32,977 nt of DNA, taken from contig JACTMP010000039.1 in NCBI GenBank assembly GCA_014584575.1, positions 1 to 32,977 on the forward strand, in the 5' to 3' direction. The number at the start of each line of letters is the position of its first letter. Positions within the stretch are counted from its first letter, which is position 1. Shown here piece by piece: positions 15,854-25,985 of the stretch. The notes beneath the pieces were generated by a model that was not told the DNA's origin, ran no database searches, and saw nothing but the letters and a program-made list of their open reading frames with translations. The translations under genes and the position numbers were made by a program. This DNA is from Chloroflexota bacterium (GTDB lineage Bacteria > Chloroflexota > Anaerolineae > Promineifilales > Promineifilaceae).

Positions 15854-16774
15854 AATCCCCCGCCGTTCCAAATCCACCGCTACCCGCGCCCGCAGGTCAT
15901 CTCCGTTGTGGCCCAGGTAGAGGCTATATCGCCCTTCGTCGGGGCGCTCTTCCAGCGCCAGGTGGATATTGCCAATGAGATACACCGGCAGCGTTAACCC
16001 ATTCACCGCCACGGCGTCGCCTTCCCGCAGGCCAGATTTCAACTGCCCCCAAACTTCCGGGAAGAGGCGATCCGGCCGTAAATCAAACGTGTCCCGCAGC
16101 CGCCTGTCTGTCTTCAAGGCTGCGGCTACCATTTGCTGCAATTCCAACACCTCCAGGCCGCCGTTAATGGGTACCTGACGCCGTTCATCGGCTGCGTAGC
16201 AGTAAATGTGTTGGCCGTCACTGGCCTCAAAAACCGGCGCCCAAAAGTCCACTTCACCAGGTACGCGCTTTTTCAGGTAAAAAATGGGACGGCGCAGGCC
16301 CAACGTCTTCATGTTCAGGCCACGCACGTGCAGTTTGTCGCTTAACCCTTTTTCTCCCAAAATGCCGGCCGCGTGTAAATAATCGGTCAGGTATTCGCGT
16401 ACCTTGGCCAGTTCCACGTGCCGGAAAACCGGGCCACCGGGTGTGGTGGCATATACCTCGCTGCCCACAGTGTAAACCGGGTAAATCCCCCCGGCGCGGC
16501 GGGCGATGAAGAGATAGGTGGGCAACCGCGCCAGACTGATCAGGCGGGGCAAAAAGCGGCTGATTTTGCCGGGCAGCGTCTCCGGTCGTTCGCTTTCCAA
16601 CACCCAACCGGCAATGTTGACGGCAAAGCTCTTTTTCATCCCCTGATAATTCACTTCCACCGGTACATAAAAGACGGAACCGGCGTCAATGGTCGCCGTC
16701 ACAATATCCACACGCACATGAAAAGGCACGGTTTTTTCGTCTCCGTTGCTGTTGGGTTCGAGTGTGAGTTTCAT
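15833..16774 (-). CDS. Conserved-looking hypothetical protein between amt and glnN
   Basis: I do not recognise this 313-residue protein. It has no signal peptide or clear membrane segment. The N-terminal ~60 residues are beta-rich ([20 protein letters not shown]); the middle (~95-200) has [20 protein letters not shown] and repeated [16 protein letters not shown] patterns. GAGG precedes the ATG at five bases. Its position between amt and glnN suggests a link to nitrogen assimilation, but the sequence shows no PII-like or regulatory motif. The last five residues and stop come from a heptamer array, so the ancestral C-terminus may have differed. Confidence 0.7.
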   Translation of the reverse strand: MKLTLEPNSNGDEKTVPFHVRVDIVTATIDAGSVFYVPVEVNYQGMKKSFAVNIAGWVLESERPETLPGKISRFLPRLISLARLPTYLFIARRAGGIYPVYTVGSEVYATTPGGPVFRHVELAKVREYLTDYLHAAGILGEKGLSDKLHVRGLNMKTLGLRRPIFYLKKRVPGEVDFWAPVFEASDGQHIYCYAADERRQVPINGGLEVLELQQMVAAALKTDRRLRDTFDLRPDRLFPEVWGQLKSGLREGDAVAVNGLTLPVYLIGNIHLALEERPDEGRYSLYLGHNGDDLRARVAVDLERRGIAVIGNR

Positions 16775-16785
16775 AACAACCTCAA

Positions 16786-16858
16786 AGAGATTGGAGATTA
16801 GAGATTGGAGATTGACATCTCTAATCTCCAATCTCCAATCTCCATACTATCAATCTCC
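16786..16858. repeat. GGAGATT heptamer arrays forming a hairpin
   Basis: Units of GAGATTG/GAGATTA run one way, then turn into AATCTCC units. TTGGAGATTAGAGAT (16791-16805) pairs perfectly with 16817-16831. The block fills the gap between amt and the hypothetical gene and touches the amt stop codon (GGAGATTGA). Confidence 0.85.
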
Positions 16859-18253
16859 CGCCGCCGCCAGCGCATCCGTACCTACGGCCGTTGGCCCAAA
16901 TTCCGGGTAGCTGGTGGTGAAATGTTCGGAGATGTCCAGCCCTTCGATCTCTTCTTTTTCCGAGACGCGCACGCCAATGGTCACTTTCATGGCGTAAAAC
17001 AGCGCCCCCATGGTGGCAAAGGCCCACAGCGAAATCACCACTGTGCCCAACAACTGCACACCTAGCTGGCTAAAGCCACCGCCGTAGAATAAACCAGTTA
17101 CCGGCCCCATACCCGTGAATTCACCTACGGCGGGGGCCGCTAACAGACCGACGGCAATGGTGCCCCACATGCCGTTCAGACCATGCACCGCCACCGCGCC
17201 CACCGGGTCATCCACTTTCAATACACGCTCTACAAAGACCAGGCCGAAGACCAGCACCGCACCAGCCACCAGACCAACGATGATGGCGCCGCCCATGGTC
17301 ACGTTAGCCGTACCGGCGGTAATACCCACCAGACCGGCCAGGGTGCCGTTCAATGCCATTTCTGTGGACGGATGGCCTGCCTTAAACCAGTTGATAATGA
17401 GAGCAGACAACGCGCCGGCCGCGGCGGCAGTAGTTGTCGTGACGGCGATGTAGCCCAGGCTGGCATTCATACCGGACAGGGTAGAACCGGCGTTAAACCC
17501 AAACCAACCCATCCACAAGACAAAAACACCCAGGGCGGCCAACGTCAGGCTGTGGCCGGGGATGGCGTTGCTGCTGCCATCTTTGTTGTATTTGCCAATG
17601 CGCGGGCCAAGCACCCAGGCCGCCGCCAGCGCCGCAAAACCGCCGCAGGCATGAACGATGGTGGAACCGGCAAAGTCCACAAAACCACGTTCGGCCAGCC
17701 AGCCGCCACCCCACAGCCAATGGCCGGAGATGGGGTAGATGAGGGCCGTCATCACCGCGCTGTAGATGAGGTAGCTTTTGAACTTCAGCCGTTCGGCCAC
17801 CGCGCCGGAGACGATGGTGGCGGCCGCCCCGGCAAACATCAATTGGAAGAGGTAGTTGGTCCAGTCATAACCCGCTTCCGCGCCCAACGAGAGTTCGGAC
17901 AGGAAAAAGTTGCTGGTGCCGATCAACCCGGCCACATCTGTGCCGTACATCAGGCCAAAACCCACTGCATAAAAGAGGATGGCAGCCATACAAAAGTCCA
18001 TCAAGTTTTTCATCAGCAGGTTGGCCGCGTTTTTGGCGCGGGAAAAACCGCTTTCCACCATAGCAAAACCGGCCTGCATCCAGAAAACCAGCACCGCGCC
18101 TAAAAAGAGCCAGATGGTGTCAATCTGAATGGCGATGGTACCGGCAGCTATTTCTTCTTCCTGGGCAAAGGCCCGCCCGCTAAACAGCGTAAACAGGGCC
18201 AGGAGGGCCAGAGCCATAGAACCTATTTTGATCAGTCTGATATTGCGTAACAT
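16850..18253 (-). CDS. amt: Ammonium transporter Amt
   Basis: The 467-residue product is an Amt/Rh family ammonium channel. A cleavable signal peptide ends near AFAQ, as in many bacterial Amt proteins, followed by about eleven membrane helices. The twin histidines of the pore are in STIVHACGGFAA and VAVHGLNGMWG. The aromatic gate region and AMVESGF are also present. The ~40-residue C-terminal tail ends after GLDISEHFTTSYPEF, close to the usual Amt C-terminal motif. The start follows AAGGAG. It heads the leftward nitrogen unit; a terminator-like hairpin lies 72 nt upstream. Confidence 0.96.
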   Translation of the reverse strand: MLRNIRLIKIGSMALALLALFTLFSGRAFAQEEEIAAGTIAIQIDTIWLFLGAVLVFWMQAGFAMVESGFSRAKNAANLLMKNLMDFCMAAILFYAVGFGLMYGTDVAGLIGTSNFFLSELSLGAEAGYDWTNYLFQLMFAGAAATIVSGAVAERLKFKSYLIYSAVMTALIYPISGHWLWGGGWLAERGFVDFAGSTIVHACGGFAALAAAWVLGPRIGKYNKDGSSNAIPGHSLTLAALGVFVLWMGWFGFNAGSTLSGMNASLGYIAVTTTTAAAAGALSALIINWFKAGHPSTEMALNGTLAGLVGITAGTANVTMGGAIIVGLVAGAVLVFGLVFVERVLKVDDPVGAVAVHGLNGMWGTIAVGLLAAPAVGEFTGMGPVTGLFYGGGFSQLGVQLLGTVVISLWAFATMGALFYAMKVTIGVRVSEKEEIEGLDISEHFTTSYPEFGPTAVGTDALAAAGD

Positions 18254-18282
18254 CCTGTTTCTTCTCCTTAAAATTTGTGTTC

Positions 18283-18316
18283 AGACCTGACAGGTTTTTG
18301 AAAACCTGCCAGGTCT
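18283..18316. repeat. AGACCTG palindrome in the amt leader
   Basis: AGACCTGACAGGTTTT pairs with AAAACCTGCCAGGTCT, one mismatch, almost no loop. It lies 30 nt before the amt start, between it and the minus-strand terminator hairpin. It is probably a dispersed repeat but would fold in the mRNA leader. Confidence 0.75.
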
Positions 18317-18325
18317 ACCGATGAA

Positions 18326-18387
18326 CAAAACAAAAAGGACGCCTGGTGTAGAAATGGAGAGGATTTCATTTCCACAGCAGGCGTCCT
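18326..18387 (-). terminator. Strong terminator hairpin just upstream of amt
   Basis: On the minus strand arms 18367-18387 and 18336-18356 pair over 21 positions (one mismatch, one G-U) around a 10-nt loop. They are followed by TTTTTGTTTT. No annotated minus-strand gene precedes it, so it either ends a small untranslated RNA or is an attenuator in the amt leader. Confidence 0.7.
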
Positions 18388-18543
18388 GGCCTTCACGAAT
18401 TATTTTATTGTGGTGTCACGGCCGTAACCGCCACACGCTGCTAAGTCTATCCGATGGGGGGTACGGCCGTCAATTTTTCAAAACTGTTGAAATTGTTGTT
18501 TGTGATTTTGTACACAATACACAGTATTCGCCTTTACACCCAT

Positions 18544-18574
18544 CACTTATACTGAATTACACTGGATATAAGTG
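18544..18574. promoter_or_regulatory. Inverted-repeat operator candidate between amt and gltB
   Basis: CACTTATA (18544-18551) and TATAAGTG (18567-18574) are perfect 8-bp arms with a 15-bp spacer. TATACT (18548-18553) could be a plus-strand -10. ACAATAC near 18515 and GTATTGT near 18576 form a second inverted pair around it, and GTTACC occurs at 18587 and 18618, 31 bp apart. The regulator is not identified; shared nitrogen control of both divergent units is inference. Confidence 0.4.
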
Positions 18575-18675
18575 AGTATTGTCTCTGTTACCTGTAAGTC
18601 TGGGTGACAGCTTGTTCGTTACCAAAAGTTTAAGTCAGCACGCGGCTGGCGTTTGACGCGAGGAGAATGGGAAGA

Positions 18676-21600
18676 ATGATGGAGAAAGAAGAGCAACAAC
18701 CGGAGGAAGTTGACCAGCAAGGCGAGCAACGTTTGGCCGCCGGATATCCGGCGGCGCAGGGGTTGTATGACCCCCAATTTGAACGGGACGCCTGTGGCAT
18801 GGGCTTTGTGGTGGATGTGTACGGCCGTGCCTGCCACGACATTGTGCAAAAAGCCATCACCGTAGTAGACAACCTGACCCATCGCGGCGCCAAAGGGGCG
18901 GAGGCCACCACCGGCGACGGCGCCGGCATGATGGTGCAAATTCCTCACCAATTTTTACAAAAGGTCTGTACCCAGGAGGGGTTTACCCTCCCCGAACCGG
19001 GGCAATACGGCGTGGGCATGGTTTTTCTTTCGCCCAACGACCGCCAGCTTCGCCGACAACAACGTCATTTTGCCCACATTGTGGCCGAAGAAGGGCAGCA
19101 GCTTTTGGGGTGGCGGGCCGTACCCACGAACAATTCAGGCTTAGGGGCCAGCGCCCTGGCCGGGGAACCATTTATCCAACAAGTTTTTATCCATAAGAAT
19201 AGTGAAGACGGCACGGTCGGGAGACCGGCCACAGCAAGTAATAGCTCAGGCCGGCCTCTGACCGTGCCTGAAGAACAGCTTGCGTTTGAACGCAAGCTGT
19301 TTGTCATCCGCAAACGCGCCGAGCGGGAAATTGAAGGCAAACCGTTTTATTTTGCTTCGCTTTCCAGCCGCACCCTGGTTTACAAAGGGATGCTGCTGGG
19401 CGAGCAGTTGGGCGGTTACTTCCCTGACCTGCACGACCCCGATTTCCACTCCGCCATCGCCCTGGTGCATTCCCGCTTCAGCACCAATACCTTTCCCAGT
19501 TGGGAACGCGCCCACCCGTACCGCTACGTTATCCACAACGGCGAGATTAACACCGTGCAGGGGAACGTGAACTGGCTGCGGGCGCGGGAAAAGTTGTTTG
19601 CCACCGAAGCGTTCGGCGACGACCTGCCTAAAGTGCTGCCCCTCATTGATCCCAACGGCAGCGACACGGCCATGTTCGATAACTGCCTGGAGTTCCTGGC
19701 GCTCACCGGCCGCAGCCTGCCCCACGCCGTGATGATGATGATCCCCGAACCCTGGGAAAAAAATGAGGAGATGTGTGACGCCAAAAAGGCGTTCTACGAA
19801 TTCCACAGCCACTTGATGGAGCCGTGGGACGGCCCCGCGTCCATCGGTTTTAGTGATGGCACGGTGGTGGGGGCGGTGTTGGACCGGAATGGGCTACGGC
19901 CGTCGCGCTACACCATCACCAAAGATGGTCTGGTCATCATGGCCTCTGAAACCGGCGTGGTAGACATCCCCCCGGAAAATGTGGCCCACAAAGGTCGCCT
20001 GCAACCGGGCCGGATGCTGCTGGTAGATACGGCCCAAGGCCGCCTGATTAGCGATGAAGAACTCAAACATACCCTGGCCGAAGAGTATCCCTACCGCGAC
20101 TGGATCAACCAACACACCATTGATCTGGCCGACCTGCCCAAGACATCCGATTCTTCCAAAAAATCGGCTCTCGTAGAGTCCGACGCCAGCCTCACCCAAC
20201 AACAGCAGGCATTTGGCTACACCTTTGAAGACCTGCGTGTGTTGATGACCCCCATGGCCCGCGACGGGCAGGAAGCGATTGGCTCCATGGGCGACGATAC
20301 CCCGCTGGCCATCCTTTCCGACAAACCGCAGCCGCTCTACAACTACTTCAAGCAGCTATTCGCCCAGGTGACAAACCCTCCGCTGGACGCCATCCGCGAA
20401 GAGCTTGTTACCAGCACCCTCACCTGGCTGGGCGCGGAAGGCAATTTGCTGGATGCGCAGCCGGCCGACTGCCGCCGCATTCGCCTGCCCCATCCCATCC
20501 TTACCGACGAACAACTGGCGCAGCTACAGCACATCCAACTTGATGGGTTCCAGGCAGCTACACTGCCCATCCTGTATGACCCCAACAAAGGCGGCCCCGG
20601 TCTGGAAAAGGCGCTGGGCGATCTCTTTTTCCACGCCGACGAAGCGATTGCGGCGGGCGCGAATCTGCTCATTCTGTCTGACCGCAACGTCGGCCGTTAC
20701 CGGGCGGGCATACCGGCGCTGCTGGCTACCGCCGGGCTGCACCACCACCTCATTCGCAGTGGGCAGCGCACCCGCGTCAGCCTCATCCTGGAATCTGGCG
20801 AACCCCGTGAAGTGCATCATTTTGCCGTGTTATTTGGCTATGGCGCGGATGCCGTCAACCCCTATCTGGCTTATGCCTCGATTGGTGAGATCATCGAGAA
20901 GGGGCTGCTCACCGATGTGACGGTGAAAGAGGGGGTGAAACATTACATCAAGGCGATCAGCAAAGGGGTGGTGAAAACGATGTCCAAGATGGGCATTTCC
21001 ACCATCCAGAGCTATCGCGGCGCGCAAATTTTTGAGGCATTGGGTTTACATAAGTCAGTGGTCAACCAATACTTCACCGGCACACCCTCCCGGATTCAGG
21101 GAGCGGACATCAACCTGATTGCCAAAGAGGTGGAGATGCGGCACAAGGCGGCGTTCCCGGAACGGCCGTCGAACGGACATGCACTCCCTCCTGGGGGCCG
21201 TTACCAGTGGCGCGAGGACGGCGAACACCATCTGTTCAATCCCAGCACCATCCATCGCCTGCAACATGCCGTGCGCGCCAACGATTACGACGCCTACAAA
21301 GCCTACGCCCGCGACGTGAACGACCATTCACAACAGTTAGCCACGCTGCGCGGCCTGTTCAAATTGAAATTCGCCGCCCAACCCATCCCGCTGGACGAAG
21401 TGGAATCGGTGGAATCCATCTGCCGCCGCTTCAAATCGGGGGCGATGTCCTACGGCTCCATCAGCCAGGAAGCACACGAAGCGTTGGCCCGCGCCATGAA
21501 CGCCATCGGCGGCCGTTCCAACACCGGCGAAGGTGGCGAAGACCCGGCCCGCTTCCAAGATGACCGCATCAGCAAGATCAAGCAGGTGGCCAGCGGCCGT

Positions 21601-23373
21601 TTTGGCGTCACCAGCGAATATCTGGTGAGCGCTGAAGAGATTCAAATTAAAATGGCGCAAGGGGCCAAACCGGGCGAAGGCGGGCAGTTGCCCGGCCGTA
21701 AGGTGTATCCCTGGATCGCCAAAGTGCGCCACTCCACCCCCGGCGTGGGCCTCATCTCACCGCCGCCGCACCACGACATTTACAGCATCGAAGACCTGGC
21801 GCAGCTCATTTTTGACCTGAAAAACGCCAATCCCCAGGCGCGCATCAACGTCAAGCTGGTGTCCGAAGTGGGCGTGGGCACCATTGCCGCCGGGGTAGCC
21901 AAAGGGCACGCCGATGTCATTCTCATCAGCGGGCATGACGGCGGCACGGGCGCGTCGCCGCAGACGAGCATCAAACATGCCGGGCTGCCCTGGGAATTGG
22001 GCGTGGCCGAAGCCCACCAGACGTTGCTGATGAACGGACTGCGCGACCGGGTGGTGGTGGAAACGGACGGCCAACTCAAAACAGGGCGGGACGTGATCAT
22101 CGCCGCGCTATTGGGGGCGGAGGAGTTTGGTTTTGCCACCGCGCCGCTGGTGGCGCTGGGCTGCATTATGATGCGCGTCTGCCATCTGGACACCTGCCCG
22201 GTGGGGGTAGCCACACAAAATCCCGAACTGCGTAAAAAATTCGCCGGGAAACCGGAGCATGTGATCAACTTTATGCGCTTTATTGCCCAGGATATGCGCG
22301 AGATTATGGCGCAGTTGGGTGTGCGTACCATTGATGAACTGGTGGGGCGCGCCGATTTGCTGGAGATCAGCGAGGCGGTTAACCATTGGAAACTACGCGG
22401 GCTGAACCTGATGCCCATTCTCTACCGGCCCAATCCAGAGGGCACACAGGAGCATTTGCAGGCCGACGGCCGTAAACGCCCGCAACAACACGGCATTGAC
22501 GATACCCTGGATGCCACCGTGCTGCTCGATTTCTGCCAGCCGGCCATTGAAAACGGTGAACGGGTTTCCGGCACGTTTGCCATTCGCAACGTGCATCGCA
22601 CGGTGGGCACAATGGTGGGCAGCGCGATTACCCGGCGGCAGGGGGCTAACGGCCTGCCCGCCGACAGCATCAGCCTGCGTTTTGTGGGATCGGCCGGGCA
22701 AAGTTTTGGCGCGTTTGTACCCAAAGGCATGACCCTGCAATTGGAAGGGGATGCCAATGATTACCTGGGCAAAGGGCTGTCCGGCGGCAAGATCATTGTC
22801 ACGCCGCCCGCCGCCGCCACCTTCCTGCCGGAAGAGAACATTATCGTCGGCAACGTGGCCTTTTATGGGGCGACGGATGGGCAGGCGTATATCAAGGGCA
22901 TGGCCGGTGAGCGGTTCTGCGTGCGGAATTCGGGGGTCACGGCCGTAGTCGAAGGCGTGGGCGACCATGGCTGTGAATATATGACGGGGGGCAAGGTGGT
23001 GGTATTGGGCCAGACGGGGCGGAACTTTGCCGCCGGCATGTCTGGCGGGGTGGCGTATGTGTGGGATGGCGACGGCCGTTTTGACCAACGCTGTAACCCG
23101 GAAATGGTAGACCTGGAACCGGTCACCAACGGCGACATCGAAACGCTCTACAACCTCATCCTCTGCCACGCCCAATACACCGACAGCAAACGCGCCTGGG
23201 ACATCCTGGCCTGCTGGGAAGAGACCCTGCCCATGTTCGTCAAGGTGATGCCCCGCGACTACAAAACCGTCCTGGAAGCGGTCGCCGAAGTTCAAACCAC
23301 CAGCGACCTCTCCGGCGAAGAGCTGGCTATGGCTGCTTTTCGGCAGAGTCAGCGTGTAAAAGTGATTGTGTAA
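18676..23373 (+). CDS. gltB: Glutamate synthase large subunit
   Basis: The 1565-residue product is the alpha subunit of glutamate synthase, which converts glutamine and 2-oxoglutarate to two glutamates. A ~39-residue propeptide precedes Cys40 (DACGMGFV), the glutaminase nucleophile after processing. The central domain, the FMN barrel ([18 protein letters not shown]), the 3Fe-4S ligands Cys1163, Cys1169 and Cys1174 (C-x5-C-x4-C) and the GXGXG domain ([20 protein letters not shown]) follow in order. An in-frame palindromic insertion lies at residues ~177-199 in the glutaminase domain. Several ATGs cluster at the start; AGGAG lies 10 nt before this one. gltD follows after 24 nt. Confidence 0.96.
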   Translation: MMEKEEQQPEEVDQQGEQRLAAGYPAAQGLYDPQFERDACGMGFVVDVYGRACHDIVQKAITVVDNLTHRGAKGAEATTGDGAGMMVQIPHQFLQKVCTQEGFTLPEPGQYGVGMVFLSPNDRQLRRQQRHFAHIVAEEGQQLLGWRAVPTNNSGLGASALAGEPFIQQVFIHKNSEDGTVGRPATASNSSGRPLTVPEEQLAFERKLFVIRKRAEREIEGKPFYFASLSSRTLVYKGMLLGEQLGGYFPDLHDPDFHSAIALVHSRFSTNTFPSWERAHPYRYVIHNGEINTVQGNVNWLRAREKLFATEAFGDDLPKVLPLIDPNGSDTAMFDNCLEFLALTGRSLPHAVMMMIPEPWEKNEEMCDAKKAFYEFHSHLMEPWDGPASIGFSDGTVVGAVLDRNGLRPSRYTITKDGLVIMASETGVVDIPPENVAHKGRLQPGRMLLVDTAQGRLISDEELKHTLAEEYPYRDWINQHTIDLADLPKTSDSSKKSALVESDASLTQQQQAFGYTFEDLRVLMTPMARDGQEAIGSMGDDTPLAILSDKPQPLYNYFKQLFAQVTNPPLDAIREELVTSTLTWLGAEGNLLDAQPADCRRIRLPHPILTDEQLAQLQHIQLDGFQAATLPILYDPNKGGPGLEKALGDLFFHADEAIAAGANLLILSDRNVGRYRAGIPALLATAGLHHHLIRSGQRTRVSLILESGEPREVHHFAVLFGYGADAVNPYLAYASIGEIIEKGLLTDVTVKEGVKHYIKAISKGVVKTMSKMGISTIQSYRGAQIFEALGLHKSVVNQYFTGTPSRIQGADINLIAKEVEMRHKAAFPERPSNGHALPPGGRYQWREDGEHHLFNPSTIHRLQHAVRANDYDAYKAYARDVNDHSQQLATLRGLFKLKFAAQPIPLDEVESVESICRRFKSGAMSYGSISQEAHEALARAMNAIGGRSNTGEGGEDPARFQDDRISKIKQVASGRFGVTSEYLVSAEEIQIKMAQGAKPGEGGQLPGRKVYPWIAKVRHSTPGVGLISPPPHHDIYSIEDLAQLIFDLKNANPQARINVKLVSEVGVGTIAAGVAKGHADVILISGHDGGTGASPQTSIKHAGLPWELGVAEAHQTLLMNGLRDRVVVETDGQLKTGRDVIIAALLGAEEFGFATAPLVALGCIMMRVCHLDTCPVGVATQNPELRKKFAGKPEHVINFMRFIAQDMREIMAQLGVRTIDELVGRADLLEISEAVNHWKLRGLNLMPILYRPNPEGTQEHLQADGRKRPQQHGIDDTLDATVLLDFCQPAIENGERVSGTFAIRNVHRTVGTMVGSAITRRQGANGLPADSISLRFVGSAGQSFGAFVPKGMTLQLEGDANDYLGKGLSGGKIIVTPPAAATFLPEENIIVGNVAFYGATDGQAYIKGMAGERFCVRNSGVTAVVEGVGDHGCEYMTGGKVVVLGQTGRNFAAGMSGGVAYVWDGDGRFDQRCNPEMVDLEPVTNGDIETLYNLILCHAQYTDSKRAWDILACWEETLPMFVKVMPRDYKTVLEAVAEVQTTSDLSGEELAMAAFRQSQRVKVIV
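19205..19301. repeat. In-frame palindromic insertion in gltB
   Basis: Near-complementary arms at 19211-19230 and 19249-19267 (GCACGGTC...GACCGTGC) surround a short centre. Next to them is a perfect 13+13 palindrome (19274-19301, AACAGCTTGCGTT). The first part adds about 23 residues rich in Thr, Ser, Gly and Pro that the family normally lacks. Confidence 0.65.
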
Positions 23374-23397
23374 TTACATAATCACTTCTTCTAAACT

Positions 23398-24936
23398 ATG
23401 GCAAAACCAACAGGCTTTTTAGAATTTCCGCGAGAGGTAGGGGCGGATCGGGATGTGCGCGAGCGGCTGGGCGACTGGCAATCCATCCATCTGCACCTGC
23501 CTGATGAGCGGCTGCAAACACAGGCCGCCCGCTGCATGGATTGTGGCATCCCCTTTTGCCACAAGGGGCGCATCCTCAACCGCATGACCTCCGGCTGCCC
23601 CATCAATAACCTCATCCCCGAATGGAATGATCTGGTGTATCGCGGCCTGTGGCATGAGGCGTATGACCGGCTGACCAAGACAAACAATTTCCCCGAATTT
23701 ACCGGGTTGGTCTGCCCGGCCCCTTGCGAAGCGGCCTGCACATTGGGCATCTCCGAACCGGCCGTGACCATCAAAAGCATCGAATACGCCATCATTGAAA
23801 AAGCGTATGAGGAAGGGTGGGTGACGCCCAACATGCCCCGCAAACGCACCGGCAAGAAGGTGGCTGTCATTGGCTCTGGCCCGGCGGGGCTGGCCTGCGC
23901 CGACCAGTTGAACCTGGTGGGGCACGAGGTAACGGTGTACGAGCGCGCCGACCGCATTGGCGGGCTGTTGATGTATGGCATCCCCAACATGAAGCTGGAA
24001 AAGAGTCTGGTGCAGCGGCGTATTGATTTGATGGCCGCCGCCGGGATTCGTTTTGTGCCCAATACGGAAATTGGCCGGGACATGCCCGCCGTGCATTTGC
24101 GCCACGAATTTGACGCCATTGTCCTCTGCACCGGGGCCACCAAACCGCGCGATTTGCTCGTTCCGGGCCGCGAATTGCCGGGGATTCATTTTGCGATGGA
24201 TTTTTTGGGGCCGAATACGCAGAAGTTATTAGGAGATCGGGAGATTGGGAGATTAGAAACCCACCAATCTCCTAATCTCGCGGTGTCCCCACCGCCAATC
24301 TCTCAATCTCTTTTTATCTCCGCAGCGGGCAAAGACGTCATCGTCATTGGCGGCGGGGATACGGGCACGGATTGTGTGGCCACGGCACTGCGGCACAACT
24401 GTGCCAGCCTGACGCAGTTTGAGATTATGGAACGGCCGCCGGATGAACGATTGGCGGATAATCCCTGGCCACAGTGGCCGCGAGTGTTTAAGCAGGATTA
24501 TGGACAGGAAGAGGCGACGGCCGTGTACGGCCGTGACCCCCGCGAATTCAATATCCTCACCAAACGGTTCATCGGCGACGAACAGGGGCAGTTGCAGGCG
24601 GTAGAAACGGTGCAGGTACGCTGGGAAACGAATGGCAATGGGCCGAAGCTGGTGGAAATACCGGGCACAGAACACATCTGGCCGGCGCAGTTGGTGCTGC
24701 TGGCGATGGGTTTCCTGGGGCCGGAAGGTGGCCTGTTGAACCAACTGAGCGTGGATGCGGACGAGCGCAGCAACGCGAAGGCCGCTTATGGCACGTTCCA
24801 CACCAATGTGCCCGGCGTGTTTGCCGCCGGTGACGCCCGGCGCGGCCAAAGCCTGGTGGTGTGGGCGATCAATGAAGGGCGCGGCGCAGCGCGGGAAGTA
24901 GATCGCTGGTTGATGGGGGAGACGGATCTGCCGTAG
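23398..24936 (+). CDS. gltD: Glutamate synthase small subunit
   Basis: The 512-residue product is the beta subunit, passing electrons from NAD(P)H to GltB. Cys-rich segments for the Fe-S clusters come first ([13 protein letters not shown], then [16 protein letters not shown]). They are followed by the FAD site GSGPAG (159-164), the NAD(P)H site GGGDTG (318-323) and the C-terminal [20 protein letters not shown]. Residues ~278-309, between the two nucleotide sites, are encoded by a repeat element and replace the usual variable linker. No Shine-Dalgarno sequence is seen; translation may be coupled to gltB. Confidence 0.95.
   Translation: MAKPTGFLEFPREVGADRDVRERLGDWQSIHLHLPDERLQTQAARCMDCGIPFCHKGRILNRMTSGCPINNLIPEWNDLVYRGLWHEAYDRLTKTNNFPEFTGLVCPAPCEAACTLGISEPAVTIKSIEYAIIEKAYEEGWVTPNMPRKRTGKKVAVIGSGPAGLACADQLNLVGHEVTVYERADRIGGLLMYGIPNMKLEKSLVQRRIDLMAAAGIRFVPNTEIGRDMPAVHLRHEFDAIVLCTGATKPRDLLVPGRELPGIHFAMDFLGPNTQKLLGDREIGRLETHQSPNLAVSPPPISQSLFISAAGKDVIVIGGGDTGTDCVATALRHNCASLTQFEIMERPPDERLADNPWPQWPRVFKQDYGQEEATAVYGRDPREFNILTKRFIGDEQGQLQAVETVQVRWETNGNGPKLVEIPGTEHIWPAQLVLLAMGFLGPEGGLLNQLSVDADERSNAKAAYGTFHTNVPGVFAAGDARRGQSLVVWAINEGRGAAREVDRWLMGETDLP
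24231..24322. repeat. Repeat element inserted in frame in gltD
   Basis: GAGATTG-type heptamers, then AATCTCC-type heptamers, with a GCGGTGTCCCCACCGC centre. The 35 bp at 24268-24302 match the reverse complement of 28006-28040 at 34 positions. The frame stays open. Confidence 0.85.
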
Positions 24937-25012
24937 GGCCGGTAATCGGTAATGGGGGAACGGGATTGATTATCAGGTGGTAGGGTGAACCGGTGTGAAG
25001 GTGTCAGCAACA

Positions 25013-25042
25013 TTGACCGGTGAGAAGCAAAATTGTTACAAT
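25013..25042 (+). promoter_or_regulatory. Promoter upstream of the cassette-like gene
   Basis: TTGACC (25013-25018), an 18-bp spacer and TACAAT (25037-25042). It would start transcription about 220 nt before the cassette gene and read through the first attC-like site, as an integron Pc promoter would. Confidence 0.5.
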
Positions 25043-25129
25043 GGCGGCCAATACCAGTCTGGCAGCCACAATTGCCTGAATGTCTAAAGGCTTAAATCCC
25101 ATACAGGCGTTTCGCGCTAGACCGGCTTA

Positions 25130-25228
25130 GTTCAACAAGGCATTCTGATGCCCATTATGCGGCGGCTGAGGTGCTGGTCATTTAAGGTTTCGTTCGACCG
25201 CGCCGCATCTATCCTGGATCGTTAGCCC
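25130..25228 (+). other. Degenerate attC-like site upstream of the cassette
   Basis: It begins with GTTCAAC, which fits the RYYYAAC core, and ends with GTTAGCCC. ATGCGGCG (25157-25164) and CGCCGCAT (25201-25208) form the best stem; the remaining pairing is poor. Its right core box marks the left edge of the cassette at 25222. Confidence 0.45.
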
Positions 25229-25269
25229 AATCCATGTTTTATCTGAATCAATAACAAAAGGGAGTCACT

Positions 25270-25875
25270 ATGTCGTCATTTGATATTCTCAGATTCCAAT
25301 TTGGTAATGCGCCTGCTGAACAACGACTTGCAAACCTGCGACCAGAAGGGCTCAGGTTGATCAACCCAATTAAGGGGTATTCTGAGTTACTGGTACATGA
25401 GCTTGAAAAATCAATACCTCAAAATGTCGCGCCTGAAATCAAAGATTGGTCTTTAATCATAAGAGACAAAATAAAAGAACTTGAAGAATTGTTTGAAGCT
25501 TTTACAGCACCGGATTATCGAGAACGTTTTGGTCTCCCTGAACTCAAACCGTATAACACTTTATTGGATGCGGTCAAACAAACAGCAGTCACACTCAAAC
25601 TTCCGATATATCAAGCTTTGGTTGAATCTGAATTGTACATTCATAGTGAGTATCCTTTAGTCATTTGGGATTCTCCAAAACCTGCGCATCAAATTGTATG
25701 GGAATTGGTCGAAAATCAATATCGGGTCCAAACATATTCAATAGTTTCATCAGAAAGTGAACGGCTTTTTACAAAAGATGACGAGTTCTGGCCTTCGACG
25801 CTTGAAGAAGTTGCTACAATTATTCAGCACTGGTATATAGACAAAGAAAATCCAGAAGAAAAGGGGCAAGAATAA
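25270..25875 (+). CDS. Hypothetical protein in an integron-like cassette
   Basis: The 201-residue product is not recognised. It is soluble and acidic, without signal peptide. LRLINPIKGYSELLVHELEK near residues 28-47 resembles the first helix of a histidine kinase dimerisation domain (GYxELL), but the phosphoacceptor His is absent and there is no ATPase domain. A long charged helix follows (IRDKIKELEELFEAF). GGGAG precedes the ATG at good spacing. Codon use is clearly richer in A/T than in the flanking genes, and the gene lies 48 nt inside a cassette bounded by attC-type core sites, so recent acquisition is likely. Confidence 0.75.
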   Translation: MSSFDILRFQFGNAPAEQRLANLRPEGLRLINPIKGYSELLVHELEKSIPQNVAPEIKDWSLIIRDKIKELEELFEAFTAPDYRERFGLPELKPYNTLLDAVKQTAVTLKLPIYQALVESELYIHSEYPLVIWDSPKPAHQIVWELVENQYRVQTYSIVSSESERLFTKDDEFWPSTLEEVATIIQHWYIDKENPEEKGQE

Positions 25876-25878
25876 TTT

Positions 25879-25985
25879 GGGCTAACAATGCTTACAGCCG
25901 ACCTGCGAGATCGGTGCTTGTTTGATTTTTCGCGTACAGCAAAGGCAATCGCCCGGCCCGCAGGCGGCTGAAGCTGGCGTTAGGC
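25879..25985 (+). other. attC-like recombination site after the cassette gene
   Basis: Outer boxes are GGGCTAAC (25879-25886) and GTTAGGC (25979-25985, fitting GTTRRRY). Inner arms 25890-25907 and 25959-25974 pair over 15 bp apart from one A-C type mismatch and a single unpaired base, the pattern of attC inner boxes with an extrahelical base. Total length is 107 bp. It starts three bases after the gene's stop codon, as in integron cassettes. Confidence 0.7.
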
